From Leptospira bouyouniensis (GTDB taxonomy: Bacteria > Spirochaetota > Leptospiria > Leptospirales > Leptospiraceae): a stretch of DNA of 64,000 nucleotides. The notes beneath the pieces are model-generated. The model searched no databases, was not told the origin of the DNA, and saw only the letters and a list, made by a program, of their open reading frames with translations. Below are positions 44,087 through 53,779 of this stretch, piece by piece (the first letter of the stretch is position 1; the number at the start of each line of letters is the position of its first letter). The position numbers and the translations under genes were made by a program. The stretch spans positions 289,380-353,379 of the forward strand of contig NZ_RQFT01000008.1 in the NCBI RefSeq assembly GCF_004769525.1. Reading direction: 5' to 3'.

Positions 44087-45526
44087 GTGAAGAATCAATC
44101 CATTAATGTCAATAAATTTATTATTATTTCTTATTTGCTTTTAAATCTTTTTTGTGCTCCAACAAAATTAAACTCAACTTGTGATCCAGAAAGTAAAAGT
44201 TTTGTGATTACCGCATTACTTGAATTTGGTTCAAATGACGGATCATTTTTATGCCCTATATTTTCTGGTTTAAGCCCACTTCGGTTTCATTATGGCACCG
44301 ATTTTTTAATTATACAACAGAATGAAACGATCAATCCAATTACTCCATTTTCAACTGAACCCATTGTTCATTGCGAATCGAATCCCACTCTTCCTCAAGG
44401 TTTAATTTTAGATGAGTCAAATTGTACGATTTCGGGAACTTCACTCGTCGGAATTGATTCAACTAAATATCACATCACAGCTAAAAGTAGTAACAAACAA
44501 ACAACCATTCCATTGGTCATCAAATCCTTGTTTATTCCTAAATTTGCTTACGTTGCAAACATAGGATCGAATTTGATCAATTCGTATACGATCAATGCTA
44601 ACTCTGGTGTCTTAAATAATACTGGTTTTGTAGCAGCCGGTGGTGGTCCAGAATCCATGGCGATTAGTCCTAACCAAAGGTTTTTGACTGTTGCGAATCG
44701 AAATACAAATAATCTCAGTCAATTTTCGATCAATCAAACCAATGGAAACTTAACTTTAGTCGAAACGGTACCGAGTGGAGGGAATACTCCAATTTCAATC
44801 AGCTACCATCCCAAAAAGGATTTACTATATGTAGGTAACTCTAATAACTATTCTACTTTTTCTGTTAATCCACTGACCGGGAATTTATTGTTGGTGAATA
44901 CATTGGCGCATTCAAATGCGTCAGGGAGTATCATTGTAGAACCATTTGGTAATTTTTTCTATAGATCCAATTACAATGGAAACTCCATTGAATCTTTTCC
45001 GATTGATATCAATACAGGTTTTTTGAGCCAAAACCCGATTCAGTCGATCGGCAGTGGATTTCGACCAAGAAGATTGGCATTCCATACCAATGGAAACACT
45101 TTATATGTAGCATATGAAACTCATAGTTCTATTTCTACCTACCAAATTGACTCAAACACAGGATTCATGAGTTCAATCTTTCCCGAAATGCCTTCCACGG
45201 GAGTTGTAACTGGTTCAATTGTTACTGACCCTAAGGGAAGATTTTTTTATATAGCAAACCGAGATACAAATACAATTTCTATGTTTGCAACGAACCCCGT
45301 AACCGGTGAGTTGTTTCCTTTGTCTCCAACAACGATCGCTACTGGGACTGAACCTCTTGGCATCACAGTGGACCCTTCCGGTAAATTTTTATACAATACG
45401 AATATAGCAATTGCTACTGCTGGAATATTCACGATCAACCAATCAAATGGTCTTTTAACACCTAATGGAAACGTAGGAACCAGTACTAGTCCAGCAGTGA
45501 TTTTAACCTCAGGGACCAATCCTTAA
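44087..45526 (+). CDS. lipoprotein with Ig-like and lactonase-type beta-propeller domains
   Basis: A 479-residue lipoprotein. The signal ends LLLNLFC and is followed by a CDPESKS motif shared with the propeller lipoprotein at 5543. About 60-150 is a putative Ig (cadherin-like) domain (ESNPTLPQGLILDESNCTISGTS). About 155-475 is a seven-bladed YVTN/lactonase-like propeller: FAYVANIGSNLINSYTIN, LLYVGNSNNYSTFSVN, FFYIANRDTNTISMFATN and so on. It probably has a binding role at the cell surface. The GTG start has AGGA seven bases before it. It is driven by the 27-base element promoter 44018-44066. Confidence 0.87.
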   Translation: MKNQSINVNKFIIISYLLLNLFCAPTKLNSTCDPESKSFVITALLEFGSNDGSFLCPIFSGLSPLRFHYGTDFLIIQQNETINPITPFSTEPIVHCESNPTLPQGLILDESNCTISGTSLVGIDSTKYHITAKSSNKQTTIPLVIKSLFIPKFAYVANIGSNLINSYTINANSGVLNNTGFVAAGGGPESMAISPNQRFLTVANRNTNNLSQFSINQTNGNLTLVETVPSGGNTPISISYHPKKDLLYVGNSNNYSTFSVNPLTGNLLLVNTLAHSNASGSIIVEPFGNFFYRSNYNGNSIESFPIDINTGFLSQNPIQSIGSGFRPRRLAFHTNGNTLYVAYETHSSISTYQIDSNTGFMSSIFPEMPSTGVVTGSIVTDPKGRFFYIANRDTNTISMFATNPVTGELFPLSPTTIATGTEPLGITVDPSGKFLYNTNIAIATAGIFTINQSNGLLTPNGNVGTSTSPAVILTSGTNP

Positions 45527-45660
45527 TCAATTACATAAAAATTATTTTTGTTAAGATGAAGTTAATATACCTATGACAAATATGCGATCGATTCCAATTC
45601 TCCTTAAAAGATTTTGTATCAAGAGTATTTAGTAAAGGTATTCTCTTGCAAAAATCACTA

Positions 45661-45686
45661 GGTTCGGCAATTTGTTTTGCCGAACC
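45661..45686. terminator. 10-bp hairpin between convergent genes
   Basis: GGTTCGGCAA and TTGCCGAACC pair perfectly around TTTGTT. It lies between the convergent genes ending at 45526 and 45706 and probably terminates both, although the T-runs are short. Confidence 0.7.
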
Positions 45687-45705
45687 CTTCCAAATTTTAC
45701 AAATT

Positions 45706-46473
45706 TTATCTTGTACCTTCGTTCATAATTTCGCTATGATTTTTATTTAATCCAGCTGCTGTTAAGGACGGTGCTCGTACGTGACCCGCATATTGTGTGT
45801 AAGTTGTTTGGCCACTGACAATGGATGTTTGACACTTATCAAGTCCACCAGCACGATTGTATCCACAAGATGAATGGAATGCAACTGCATAGTCATCAGC
45901 ACCTGGCAAAATAAAGGAAGATCCAAATCGAGTTTTATACCCTGGAACATGATTCACAAGAACTGATGCCGTCAAGTTGTGATTATATGCTCCACGAGCA
46001 GTTGTCACAACAAGTGAAAGATCCATTGCGTTTCCAGATCCACCAACTAAATTTGCTAATTCTGAACCACCAGAAGCAGCGGCTAGAGCAGTTACCTTTG
46101 TGATATTGAATCCTTTTGAAGTAGTCGTATCTCCAAGATTCGCTAACCAATATTCAATTGCATAACAACCTGCTGAATGGCATACCACCTTACAGGTATT
46201 TGCTCCCTTACAATAATTTGTTAGTCCAGTCGAAATATTTGTTTGAGCTCTCGCAGCACCAAAGGTTCTAGGATCAGTACTTCCATCGTAACCAATAAAT
46301 ACCTTTGAACCTGATACAACATTGGCATTGGTCCCCCAATAGCTGTTCACATCGGTTGTTCCTACTCCATCGTGGTTTTTACTGGATTTTCCGTGAATGA
46401 ACACGGTAAACGTTTCGGCACTTATGTTTGTCACAAACAGCATGGCCATAATTAGGTTGATTGTCATTTTCAT
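45706..46473 (-). CDS. secreted alpha/beta-hydrolase-like protein
   Basis: A 255-residue exported protein (signal MKMTINLIMAMLFVTNISA). FTVFIHGKSS resembles the oxyanion region and CKVVCHSAGCYAIEYW has the nucleophile Ser in a CHSAG elbow near residue 101. Candidate His residues are in AVAFHSSCGYN and NKNHSEIMNEG near the C-terminus. Four or more Cys suggest disulfides. It is a lipase or esterase-like fold with unknown substrate. AAGGAG six bases before the ATG supports the start. It is monocistronic. Confidence 0.75.
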   Translation of the reverse strand: MKMTINLIMAMLFVTNISAETFTVFIHGKSSKNHDGVGTTDVNSYWGTNANVVSGSKVFIGYDGSTDPRTFGAARAQTNISTGLTNYCKGANTCKVVCHSAGCYAIEYWLANLGDTTTSKGFNITKVTALAAASGGSELANLVGGSGNAMDLSLVVTTARGAYNHNLTASVLVNHVPGYKTRFGSSFILPGADDYAVAFHSSCGYNRAGGLDKCQTSIVSGQTTYTQYAGHVRAPSLTAAGLNKNHSEIMNEGTR

Positions 46474-47003
46474 CTTCTACTCCTTTTCAAGTACTCCACG
46501 ACTACAAATTTGACCATTTTGTGTCAAATATTATTACAAATGCCATATTTATCTATGTTAGTCATGAAAATGACATACAAAAATCGACATTTCAGCTCTT
46601 TTCCTAAGGGTTTGTCATGGATATCTGGAAGGAAAAAGAGGACTTTCATACCAAACGGTGACCAATTCCTTTGTCTCCCGAAAGAATCACGTGAACTGTT
46701 TTTTAGATTTTGGGAACCTTGAAATTAGTATTCATTACGTTCTATAGAATTGGTTCCAGATTTTAATTGATTAAATATTCGATCGATAACCATCTAACAT
46801 CAAATAGGTGTCTAGTCAAAAAACGGAATTCCGAACTGGTGAATCACATTTCGAAAAAGTCAAATTCTAAAGGGCTTTTCTCATATTCCTTCTTTTGAAA
46901 GGACCCTACATTTTTCAATTATTTGCAAAAATAGATTCGCCATGAAACTACCTAGTCTCGCATGATTCTCAATGAGTTGCAATGATCAGATTCCAACGGA
47001 AAG
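46474..47003. other. intergenic region upstream of the cNMP-binding phospholipase
   Basis: About 530 bases between divergent genes. It must hold two promoters. Short dyads (CGGAATTCCG near 46827 and CCAAC..GTTGG at 46993-47007) are present, but I see no gene. A 70-codon frame at 46510-46722 has no family or ribosome-binding site. Confidence 0.4.
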
Positions 47004-49322
47004 TTGGAGTGTTCATCGCAGAACAAACGTTACCAATACACTATGTTGTCAAAGACATCTCCTCTATCGATCAAAGAAATCATCGCAGGAACAGATTTAT
47101 TCCTGAACCTATCACCGGAAACCAGAGAACACCTTGCAAGATCGTTCGTTAAAGTAAAGGTGCCAAAGAACAAGGTTGTCATAAAACAAGGAGATCATGG
47201 CGACGCAATGTATCTTGTTGCTACCGGAAGTTTTAGTGTCTATGTGACGGCAGATGGAAAAAAACAGAAACTAGGTGAGATCAAACCTGGAAGTTGTTTC
47301 GGCGAAGGTGCGCTTGTAACAGACGAACCACGTAATGCTACTGTTATATGCGACCAGTATGGCACAGTCTACCGAATCGGACGTGATGAATTCAAAAAGG
47401 CTTTCAAAGATCGCTCTGAAGAACTAAATGCAATCATTAGGCTAATTAGCAGACGGTCGCGTGCTCTGCATCGAAGTGTGTTCCGTCCTGAACCAAGACG
47501 AATCAAAGAGCTCATTTCATCAGTTTCTCTTTTTAGCGGTGTCGGTGCAAAACTCATCGCTGAACTGGAACCACAAATGGAATGGATATTTTTACCGGGC
47601 GGCGAAACACTCATGCGCCAAGGCGACAAAGCTGATGGTATGTATGTTGTCGTCAATGGAACTCTCGAATACGAAGTGAGAAATCATGAGAACCTCATTG
47701 TTTCAACTGGGTATTTTTCAAAAGGAGATATCATTGGCGAACTTGCACTATTAACAGGTGAGCCGCGTACCGCCACAGTTGTCGCAACACTTTCCTGTGA
47801 GATTGTAAAAATCAGTACTGCTGCATTTGAATCCGTTTTCTCCAAACATCCTCCGAGTCTGTTGGCTATTACCAAACTGATCGCAGAACGGTTCACAAAC
47901 GACCGAATGGGGAAACGAGTTGCCAAACAAGCTCGTAGTATCATTACACTTTTTCCATTACAGAAGGATCTTTCAGTTCGTAATTTTGCCTCAAACCTTT
48001 CACAATCACTAAAAAAATTCGGACGCACAGCGATCATTGAAAGCCGCGACTTTAAAAAACGTCTTGGAAATCGCGAATATGCGGTTTCAGACTTGCTTGA
48101 ATCATTATACCAGATGCAAGACTCTCACGAATTCTTGATCCTTTGCCCTGACTTTGAAGATAAACTATGGACTGAAACGATACTACATCATACCAATCGT
48201 ATTTTACTGTTAAGCGAGGCGCATAGAACTGGAGGTCTTACTGCAGAAGAGATTCGATTTCTTGGCGATTCAGAAGAGTTTTTTGGCCCAACACGGGAAT
48301 TAGTTTTACTCTATTCTGACCCGAACGAAAAACCAGCCAATACAGCGAACTTAACACGCATTCGAAAAATTGGAATCGTCAGACATATTCGGACTTACAG
48401 TAGCCATGGTTTTGAAAGTCTAACCCGTTTTATTACAGGTCGTTCCGTAGGACTCGCATTAGGTGGTGGTGGAGCAAAAGGACTAGCTCATATCGGACTT
48501 TTGAAAGCCATGCAGGAAGAAAATATACCTATTGATATGATAGGAGGCACAAGTGCTGGTGCTCTTATGGCAAGTATATATGCAATGGGTTATGATGCGA
48601 CCGGATTAGAACGCGTCGCCAAATCACTTATGAGCGACAAAAAAACACTGAATGATTATACAATTCCAACTGTCTCACTCATTCGTGGTAAAAAATTCAA
48701 TACAGTCATTAAAAATTTCGTTGGAAGCACAATGATCGAAGATCTTTGGTTACCTTATTTTGCTGTTGCAACAAGTCTTACCAAAGCCCAGAAAGTGATC
48801 TTCGACCGTGGACCTGTTTGGAAAGCATTACGTGCTTCTGCATCGATACCAGGCATCTTACCGCCGTTCTACGAGAAAAATGAGCTGCTTGTCGATGGTG
48901 CTATACTCGATAACATACCAGGTGCTGTGATGCGAGAAAGAGGAGCCGATTTTGTAATATCGGTGGCACTCTCTTCTGAGGGTGATTCTACAGCAGATGA
49001 AGCATTCAGCTCCATTTATGAAAAAAATAATTCAGGAGCACTTCCATCAGCACTCCGACTTTTATTCAAACGACTCATAGGCAAAAATCAAATACAAAAA
49101 GACGTCCCAAACCTTTTAAGTTTACTGATGCGTGCTACATTTGTTGCTTCTGACGCTGCAAAAGCCAAAGCAAAAGCTGAGTCAGATATTTTTGCTGAGC
49201 TACCTGTTGAACAATATGGTCTTTTCGATTGGAAGAAATTTTATGAACTAGTTGATATCGGATACCAGTATGGCAAAACTCATGCCAAGAGTTGGAAAAA
49301 ACAACTAGGGATCAGAGGATAA
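47004..49322 (+). CDS. patatin-like phospholipase with two cyclic-nucleotide-binding domains (NTE-like)
   Basis: A 772-residue protein. Two CAP-ED domains lie at about 30-150 and 172-290, each with the phosphate cassette (FGEGALVTDEPRNATV and IGELALLTGEPRTATV). A linker of about 175 residues follows. The patatin domain (about 480-690) has the oxyanion GGGGAKG, the nucleophile GGTSAG near residue 520 and the DG dyad LVDGAILDN. Family members deacylate phospholipids, with the cNMP domains as regulatory inputs; here a neighbouring adenylate cyclase or cyclic nucleotide pool could control it. The start is TTG 47004 or ATG 47043; neither has a clear ribosome-binding site. Confidence 0.9.
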   Translation: MECSSQNKRYQYTMLSKTSPLSIKEIIAGTDLFLNLSPETREHLARSFVKVKVPKNKVVIKQGDHGDAMYLVATGSFSVYVTADGKKQKLGEIKPGSCFGEGALVTDEPRNATVICDQYGTVYRIGRDEFKKAFKDRSEELNAIIRLISRRSRALHRSVFRPEPRRIKELISSVSLFSGVGAKLIAELEPQMEWIFLPGGETLMRQGDKADGMYVVVNGTLEYEVRNHENLIVSTGYFSKGDIIGELALLTGEPRTATVVATLSCEIVKISTAAFESVFSKHPPSLLAITKLIAERFTNDRMGKRVAKQARSIITLFPLQKDLSVRNFASNLSQSLKKFGRTAIIESRDFKKRLGNREYAVSDLLESLYQMQDSHEFLILCPDFEDKLWTETILHHTNRILLLSEAHRTGGLTAEEIRFLGDSEEFFGPTRELVLLYSDPNEKPANTANLTRIRKIGIVRHIRTYSSHGFESLTRFITGRSVGLALGGGGAKGLAHIGLLKAMQEENIPIDMIGGTSAGALMASIYAMGYDATGLERVAKSLMSDKKTLNDYTIPTVSLIRGKKFNTVIKNFVGSTMIEDLWLPYFAVATSLTKAQKVIFDRGPVWKALRASASIPGILPPFYEKNELLVDGAILDNIPGAVMRERGADFVISVALSSEGDSTADEAFSSIYEKNNSGALPSALRLLFKRLIGKNQIQKDVPNLLSLLMRATFVASDAAKAKAKAESDIFAELPVEQYGLFDWKKFYELVDIGYQYGKTHAKSWKKQLGIRG

Positions 49323-49473
49323 TTGATAGTTGGATTCGTGAATCGGGAAACGATTCCATTGGATTCGAATTATCACAAACATGCGTAATCGAAGGATATC
49401 TCCGCAAAAGAGTTGTATCAAAAAGTCGATTGGTTTTTTCTAGATTGAAACTTTCATTAGAAGAGTAGAAAAT

Positions 49474-49836
49474 ATGAAAAAAGTAAATCTTTATTATTGG
49501 ATCGCCACTGGCCTGGTCGTATTTTTTTTATTACCAGGATCTGTGATGAATATCATGCAAACCGAGGATTGGCTTGAAGTCTTCAAACAACTTGGCTACC
49601 CAGCGTACTTATTGCCGTTTTTAGGTGTCGCTAAGATTTCTGCCTGCATCGCTATTGTTTTACCTAACCTAAGACGACTGAAGGAGTGGGCTTACGCTGG
49701 TCTTGTTTTCGATATCGTCGGTGCCATTTATTCCGCACTCATGGCGGGCCCATTCGACCCAAGACTTTCCTTTATGATCCTACCATTATCTGCAATTTTT
49801 GCCTCTTATTTTTTATGGCATAAAAAAATTAGCTGA
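49474..49836 (+). CDS. DoxX-like membrane protein
   Basis: A 120-residue protein with four membrane helices and the DoxX_2 features LYYWIATGLVVFFLLPGSV, PFLGVAKISACIAIVLP and LKEWAYAGLVFDIVGAIYS. The family is of unsettled function, in redox or membrane homeostasis. No other gene is in the operon. Confidence 0.85.
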   Translation: MKKVNLYYWIATGLVVFFLLPGSVMNIMQTEDWLEVFKQLGYPAYLLPFLGVAKISACIAIVLPNLRRLKEWAYAGLVFDIVGAIYSALMAGPFDPRLSFMILPLSAIFASYFLWHKKIS

Positions 49837-50043
49837 ACGACAAACTCCTGATTCTGCCGCGTTAGGCTCGCGGCTTTCACCTAACATGCATTCTAGTGCA
49901 TTACAAGGTCGCGGGTTCTGGGTTAGCTGGAATGGCGATCATTAAAGAGTGGATCTATCAATTCGCCTTTCGCATCTGACTGACTTACCCCAACCAATCA
50001 CTTAGCAACCTAACGTTCGTAAGTATTAGTATAGAATGTCACA

Positions 50044-51459
50044 CTACCTAAATCGTGCCTTTTTGGCACTCGGTGATTTTTTTGCACCAGGAGATGATTT
50101 TTTAGGCTCAGATCGATTGCCTGAATCACTTGGCTTTCTTTTTTCGGATTGCCCTTGACTTCGATGTGAGTTTTGTTTGGAGTTCTGTTTTGAGTTCGCA
50201 TTACGGCCAGAAGAATTATCTCCCGATTGGGAGGGACGTCTTTGGCCTCGATTGCCGCCACCTCCCGATCCATGGATTTTTGGAGCCTTGCCTGTATACG
50301 ATTCAACCCGCGCTGCATGGTAAGGATGGTCCCGATCCACTGGGATCGAAATTCCGATTACTTTTTCAATGTCTTTGATCAGTGATCTTTCGTCTGCCTC
50401 GGCGATCGCAATGGCAATTCCATTTTTCCCTGCACGTGCCGTACGACCAATTCGGTGTACATAGGTTTCGGGAACATAAGGAATTTCATAATTAATGACA
50501 TGGGTGATGTCATCGATGTCGATTCCTCGGGCAGCTAAATCGGTTGCGACAAGAGCTCTGTTTTTTCCCGAACGAAAATCTTCTAAGGCTCTTTGTCGAG
50601 CCGATTGACTTTTGTTGCCATGAATTACATCCGTTTTGATTCCACTTTTGTTTAAAAGTTCCGAAATTTTATTGGCTCCATGTTTTGTTTTGGTAAAGAT
50701 AATTGTTTTTTTAAAATTTTTATCTTTAAACAAATGAAGGAGAAGATTTTTTTTATCTGCAAGTTCTGTGTACATCACAGATTGTGAAATGAGTTCTACT
50801 GTCGACGAAACAGGTGTTATATCGATACGAATTGGCTCTACCAAAATTGAGTTTGCCAATTTTTCTATTTCAGATGGCATCGTTGCAGAAAAAAACAAAT
50901 TCTGTCTGCGCTTCGGCAAGTACGAAATGATTTTTCGAATGTCATGGATAAATCCCATATCCAACATCCTATCTGCTTCATCTAACACGAATATTTCGAG
51001 ATTTTTCAAAGACACCAGGTTTTGGTTCATCAAATCGACAAGGCGACCAGGTGTGGCAATGAGTACATCCAATCCACTTGCAATCGCCTTGGCTTGGGGA
51101 TTTTGTCCCACACCACCAAAAATGACAGCCGTTCGAATTTGCGTATATTTTCCATATAAAACAAAACTTTCATGGACTTGAATGGCAAGCTCACGGGTGG
51201 GAACTAACACAAGAGACCTGGGTTGTTTTGGATTTGGTTTTGCCCTCGTGGAAATTAAATTGTGGATCATAGGCAAAGCAAAAGCAGCGGTTTTACCCGT
51301 TCCTGTTTGAGCACAACCTAACAGATCGTGATTGTCTAGAAGTAAAGGAATGGCTTGGATTTGGATGGGTGTCGGTTTTGTATAACCAGTCTCAACGACT
51401 GCTTTTTGGATGGATCGATCTAATTTCAGATCGGAAAACGTTTCAATTTGTTTTTGCAA
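50044..51459 (-). CDS. DEAD-box RNA helicase, RhlE-like
   Basis: A 471-residue helicase. It has the Q motif (GYTKPTPIQIQAIP), motif I AQTGTGKT, Ia PTRELAIQ, motif II DEAD in VLDEADRMLDMGF, motif III SAT, IV IIFTKTKHGA, V TDLAARGIDID and VI HRIGRTARAG. The C-terminal 80 residues are a basic, Ser/Gln/Arg-rich disordered tail typical of RhlE. It unwinds short RNA duplexes in ribosome assembly or mRNA turnover, often at low temperature. The start is TTG 51459 with AAGG six bases before it. It has no operon partner. Confidence 0.93.
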   Translation of the reverse strand: MQKQIETFSDLKLDRSIQKAVVETGYTKPTPIQIQAIPLLLDNHDLLGCAQTGTGKTAAFALPMIHNLISTRAKPNPKQPRSLVLVPTRELAIQVHESFVLYGKYTQIRTAVIFGGVGQNPQAKAIASGLDVLIATPGRLVDLMNQNLVSLKNLEIFVLDEADRMLDMGFIHDIRKIISYLPKRRQNLFFSATMPSEIEKLANSILVEPIRIDITPVSSTVELISQSVMYTELADKKNLLLHLFKDKNFKKTIIFTKTKHGANKISELLNKSGIKTDVIHGNKSQSARQRALEDFRSGKNRALVATDLAARGIDIDDITHVINYEIPYVPETYVHRIGRTARAGKNGIAIAIAEADERSLIKDIEKVIGISIPVDRDHPYHAARVESYTGKAPKIHGSGGGGNRGQRRPSQSGDNSSGRNANSKQNSKQNSHRSQGQSEKRKPSDSGNRSEPKKSSPGAKKSPSAKKARFR

Positions 51460-51639
51460 AATATGCCTTCGTATCTATCCTCCAAAATTAAGAAAAGCAG
51501 TCTATTTGGATAGGTCAAAAATTTCTCTTTTTGGGGTGTGAAACGAGAATATGGGTTTGGATCATATCAAGGTAGAGGAATGAATTTTGATAGAATGGAC
51601 GTTCCCAATGGGATTGGAGTATTGGAAATGGAATGTGTA

Positions 51640-51725
51640 AGGGTCGGGCTCTTTCGGGGTGCGCTCTCCGCTTCCGTCCTTCGGACCAAGCCCTGCAGAT
51701 CCCTAACGCGGGAGGGATTGATTTC
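51640..51725. other. GC-rich dyad-containing intergenic element at the edge of the defence island
   Basis: About 85 bases from ggtcgggctc to gggagggatt, much richer in G and C than the surroundings, with a GTCC-TTC-GGAC stem. It lies at the downstream edge of the defence genes and looks like a dispersed intergenic repeat, but no second copy is present in this window. Confidence 0.35.
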
Positions 51726-51742
51726 TACTATGTAACGATTTG

Positions 51743-52093
51743 CTATCGAACCAAATTTTTAGATAGTTGATCCAAAAATCGTTTAATTAGTAAATCATAA
51801 ACTTCGCTCGGCAACTCTCCCAGAAATCCCTCAATTCTAGTTTCTTCTAAGTAAGAAACAAACCCTAACTTGATGGATGAAGTTGATTTGAGTCCTGTTT
51901 CATGAAAAAACTCCTTCTCAGAACTTATGATTTCATCAAAGCCAACAACCACGTCATAAGTTTTACGAGAAACACCGCAAACAAACCAATGGTCCCTGCT
52001 AGGCAATTTAGATAAGACTAGTATTGGCCTCTTTTTCTTTTTTCCATCAACTTGCGGAAGTTCTGCCAAACATATTTTACCGACTTGGATCAT
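51743..52093 (-). CDS. PemK/MazF-like toxin
   Basis: A 116-residue protein with the PemK/MazF fold order: IQVGKICLAELPQVDGKKKKRPILVLS at the N-terminus (the RPILV strand with basic loop), then VCGVSRKT, STSSIKLGFVSYLE and the C-terminal helix EVYDLLIKRFLDQL. Such toxins cleave mRNA at short sequences. Its start overlaps the upstream small acidic gene by 17 bases, which is usual for toxin-antitoxin pairs with the antitoxin first. It is the last gene of the defence island. Confidence 0.75.
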   Translation of the reverse strand: MIQVGKICLAELPQVDGKKKKRPILVLSKLPSRDHWFVCGVSRKTYDVVVGFDEIISSEKEFFHETGLKSTSSIKLGFVSYLEETRIEGFLGELPSEVYDLLIKRFLDQLSKNLVR

Positions 52094-52298
52094 AGTTAGG
52101 ATTTTTCCAAATTAAATCCTTAGTTGTATACTCGGTCTCTTCATCGGAATATGCTTCAGCCAACATAGATGGACTAAATGGAATTTCATCCTCAATCTCT
52201 ACATAAGGAAATTTTATTTGATCAAAGAAAAGTTCATTGAACGCGTGAATGTCATCAATGATATCTTTTGACTCTTTTTCTAATGGAATGGAAATCAT
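52077..52298 (-). CDS. small acidic protein, probable antitoxin
   Basis: A 73-residue acidic protein (IIDDIHAFNELFFDQIKFPYVEIEDEIP). No DNA-binding motif is visible. It overlaps the toxin start by 17 bases and its ATG overlaps the stop of the coiled-coil gene as ATGA, so the three genes are coupled. The antitoxin role is inferred from size, charge and order. Confidence 0.6.
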   Translation of the reverse strand: MISIPLEKESKDIIDDIHAFNELFFDQIKFPYVEIEDEIPFSPSMLAEAYSDEETEYTTKDLIWKNPNYDPSR

Positions 52299-52714
52299 TT
52301 CTGAATCTCCTCTATTTGCTTTTTCAGATTTTCAATTTCTTCAGACAACGATTTCTGAATAGAACCCTTTTCTTGTTCTAATGAAGCAATTGTTAATTTT
52401 AGATTTTCGATCTCATCTGATTGGGTTTTATTTTGCGCGATCAACTGATGATTAATGTTCTCCAGGTTTGCCGTTTTTTTCTTAAAGCTCTCGATCGCAC
52501 TTTGAAAACTATTGAGGCTTTGGATCAATTTTACCCTATCTTGTAAGAGTGTTTCAATATCCCTTTTGGATGCTTCCAATTGGTCTTGAGTCTGCTGTTG
52601 TTTGGTGGCTTGGATTAGATTTCCGATGAGACTTCCAAAAGTAACTAAGCCATTCCAATCTATTTCTTCGTCTTTTGGCATTGATGGTAATCCCATTCCA
52701 TTATAGGTAGACAA
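52295..52714 (-). CDS. coiled-coil protein in the toxin operon
   Basis: Up to 139 residues. Residues after about 40 form one long coiled coil (RDIETLLQDRVKLIQSLNSF, QSDEIENLKLTIASLEQEKG, EEIENLKKQIEEI). The N-terminal 35 residues (EEIDWNGLVTFGSLIGNLIQ) may be a short amphipathic segment. The start is uncertain: TTG 52714, ATG 52696 or ATG 52681. The gene overlaps the antitoxin as ATGA. No recognised family; it may tether or oligomerise the TA pair or belong to the SIR2 gene 55 bases upstream. Confidence 0.6.
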   Translation of the reverse strand: MSTYNGMGLPSMPKDEEIDWNGLVTFGSLIGNLIQATKQQQTQDQLEASKRDIETLLQDRVKLIQSLNSFQSAIESFKKKTANLENINHQLIAQNKTQSDEIENLKLTIASLEQEKGSIQKSLSEEIENLKKQIEEIQK

Positions 52715-52769
52715 TTCCTATTTTTGCACCCATAAATTTTTTCAAAACGAGCTGGAAATTAATTTCATC

Positions 52770-53771
52770 TCAAAAATCACCAAGCTCTGGCGGAATGAAA
52801 AACTGACTAAGTTCTGAAATAAACTCCCTTGGACTTCGCTCTAGGTGAACCGATTCTGGAACTAAAGGCAGTATTCTGCTCTCCATATAATTTATCTTAT
52901 CTTGCAAATAAATTTTCCTTAATTTGGGCATAGATCTTATAATTCGTCGATCAATGCTTCGATTAAAATTTGGAAAGGAATAGCCTATTACAATTAATAC
53001 TTCAACCTCCGAGATAGAATCAAATAAATCTTCTTTACTCGGATGATCCGTTTCTCTTTTGTCCCACGCAAAACAAATATTATACTTTATATCACTTTCT
53101 TTGGACTTAAAATGATCATACAAGTCGAATAACCTTGTTAGCTTTTCCTCCTGAGAAATGTTTTCATATATAAATCCAAATGCTTCACCTGAAATACTTG
53201 CATCAAGAGAATTATTAAAATATAAGTGGGAACCAGCATATCCATTTAGTCTAAAAAATTGTTTTGATGTGTTTGGAGGTGCGAACGCATCATCAGTTAA
53301 TTTATCAAACCGATCATTCAAATAACCAATAGTCTTATTTGTTAAATTGCATAATGCAGATGCAAACTGTAGATCGTAATTCCACGTTGCAACAAAAACC
53401 TCTTGGTGAAGTTTATAATGATTACTCCTCTTTTCAATAAGAGCTGAAAGAAATGCATAATATCTTGAATCAATTCCACGAAATATATGGATCATCATTA
53501 GATAGTAGGATAAGGCACGTTTGATTTTCAAATATTCAGTTGTTTGGTTTGAGAGATATGCCTTTTTGGCAAATATATCTGGAGTTCCGTACTCGCGGAT
53601 TCCCGAAGATAAAAATCTTAAATCACTTAGCAATTCGGTTGGCATTTTATCTCTCAATGTGGAAGACTGAAAAGGAAGATCGAAAATTTTCTCAAAATTC
53701 TCCTTCATTTCTTGAACAGTTGGAACAACAGTCGCGCTCGCACCAGCACCTAATAAATAAAGTGTTTTCAT
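52770..53771 (-). CDS. SIR2-like protein, putative NADase effector
   Basis: About 333 residues from ATG 53771. SIR2_2-type motifs are LYLLGAGASATVVP (the NAD-binding GAGAS), VATWNYDLQFA (the conserved Asn-Tyr-Asp), FFRLNGYAG where most active members have KLHG with the catalytic His, and VLIVIGYSFPNFNRSI. The replacement of HG by NG means NADase activity is uncertain. GAGG six bases before 53771 supports that start over the GTG at 53783. It lies eight bases after the end of the cyclase-like gene, so the two form one unit. SIR2 domains deplete NAD in Thoeris, DSR and other abortive-infection systems. Confidence 0.72.
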   Translation of the reverse strand: MKTLYLLGAGASATVVPTVQEMKENFEKIFDLPFQSSTLRDKMPTELLSDLRFLSSGIREYGTPDIFAKKAYLSNQTTEYLKIKRALSYYLMMIHIFRGIDSRYYAFLSALIEKRSNHYKLHQEVFVATWNYDLQFASALCNLTNKTIGYLNDRFDKLTDDAFAPPNTSKQFFRLNGYAGSHLYFNNSLDASISGEAFGFIYENISQEEKLTRLFDLYDHFKSKESDIKYNICFAWDKRETDHPSKEDLFDSISEVEVLIVIGYSFPNFNRSIDRRIIRSMPKLRKIYLQDKINYMESRILPLVPESVHLERSPREFISELSQFFIPPELGDF

Positions 53772-53779
53772 TTTAATCC

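Noticed and set aside
46510..46722. 70-codon frame upstream of the phospholipase
   Set aside because: Lies in a divergent promoter region, without ribosome-binding site or recognisable domain.
49840..50040. tRNA-like GC-rich stems (CCGCG/CGCGG, GTTAGG/CCTAAC)
   Set aside because: No T-loop sequence, no anticodon arm and no acceptor pairing; treated as ordinary intergenic structure.
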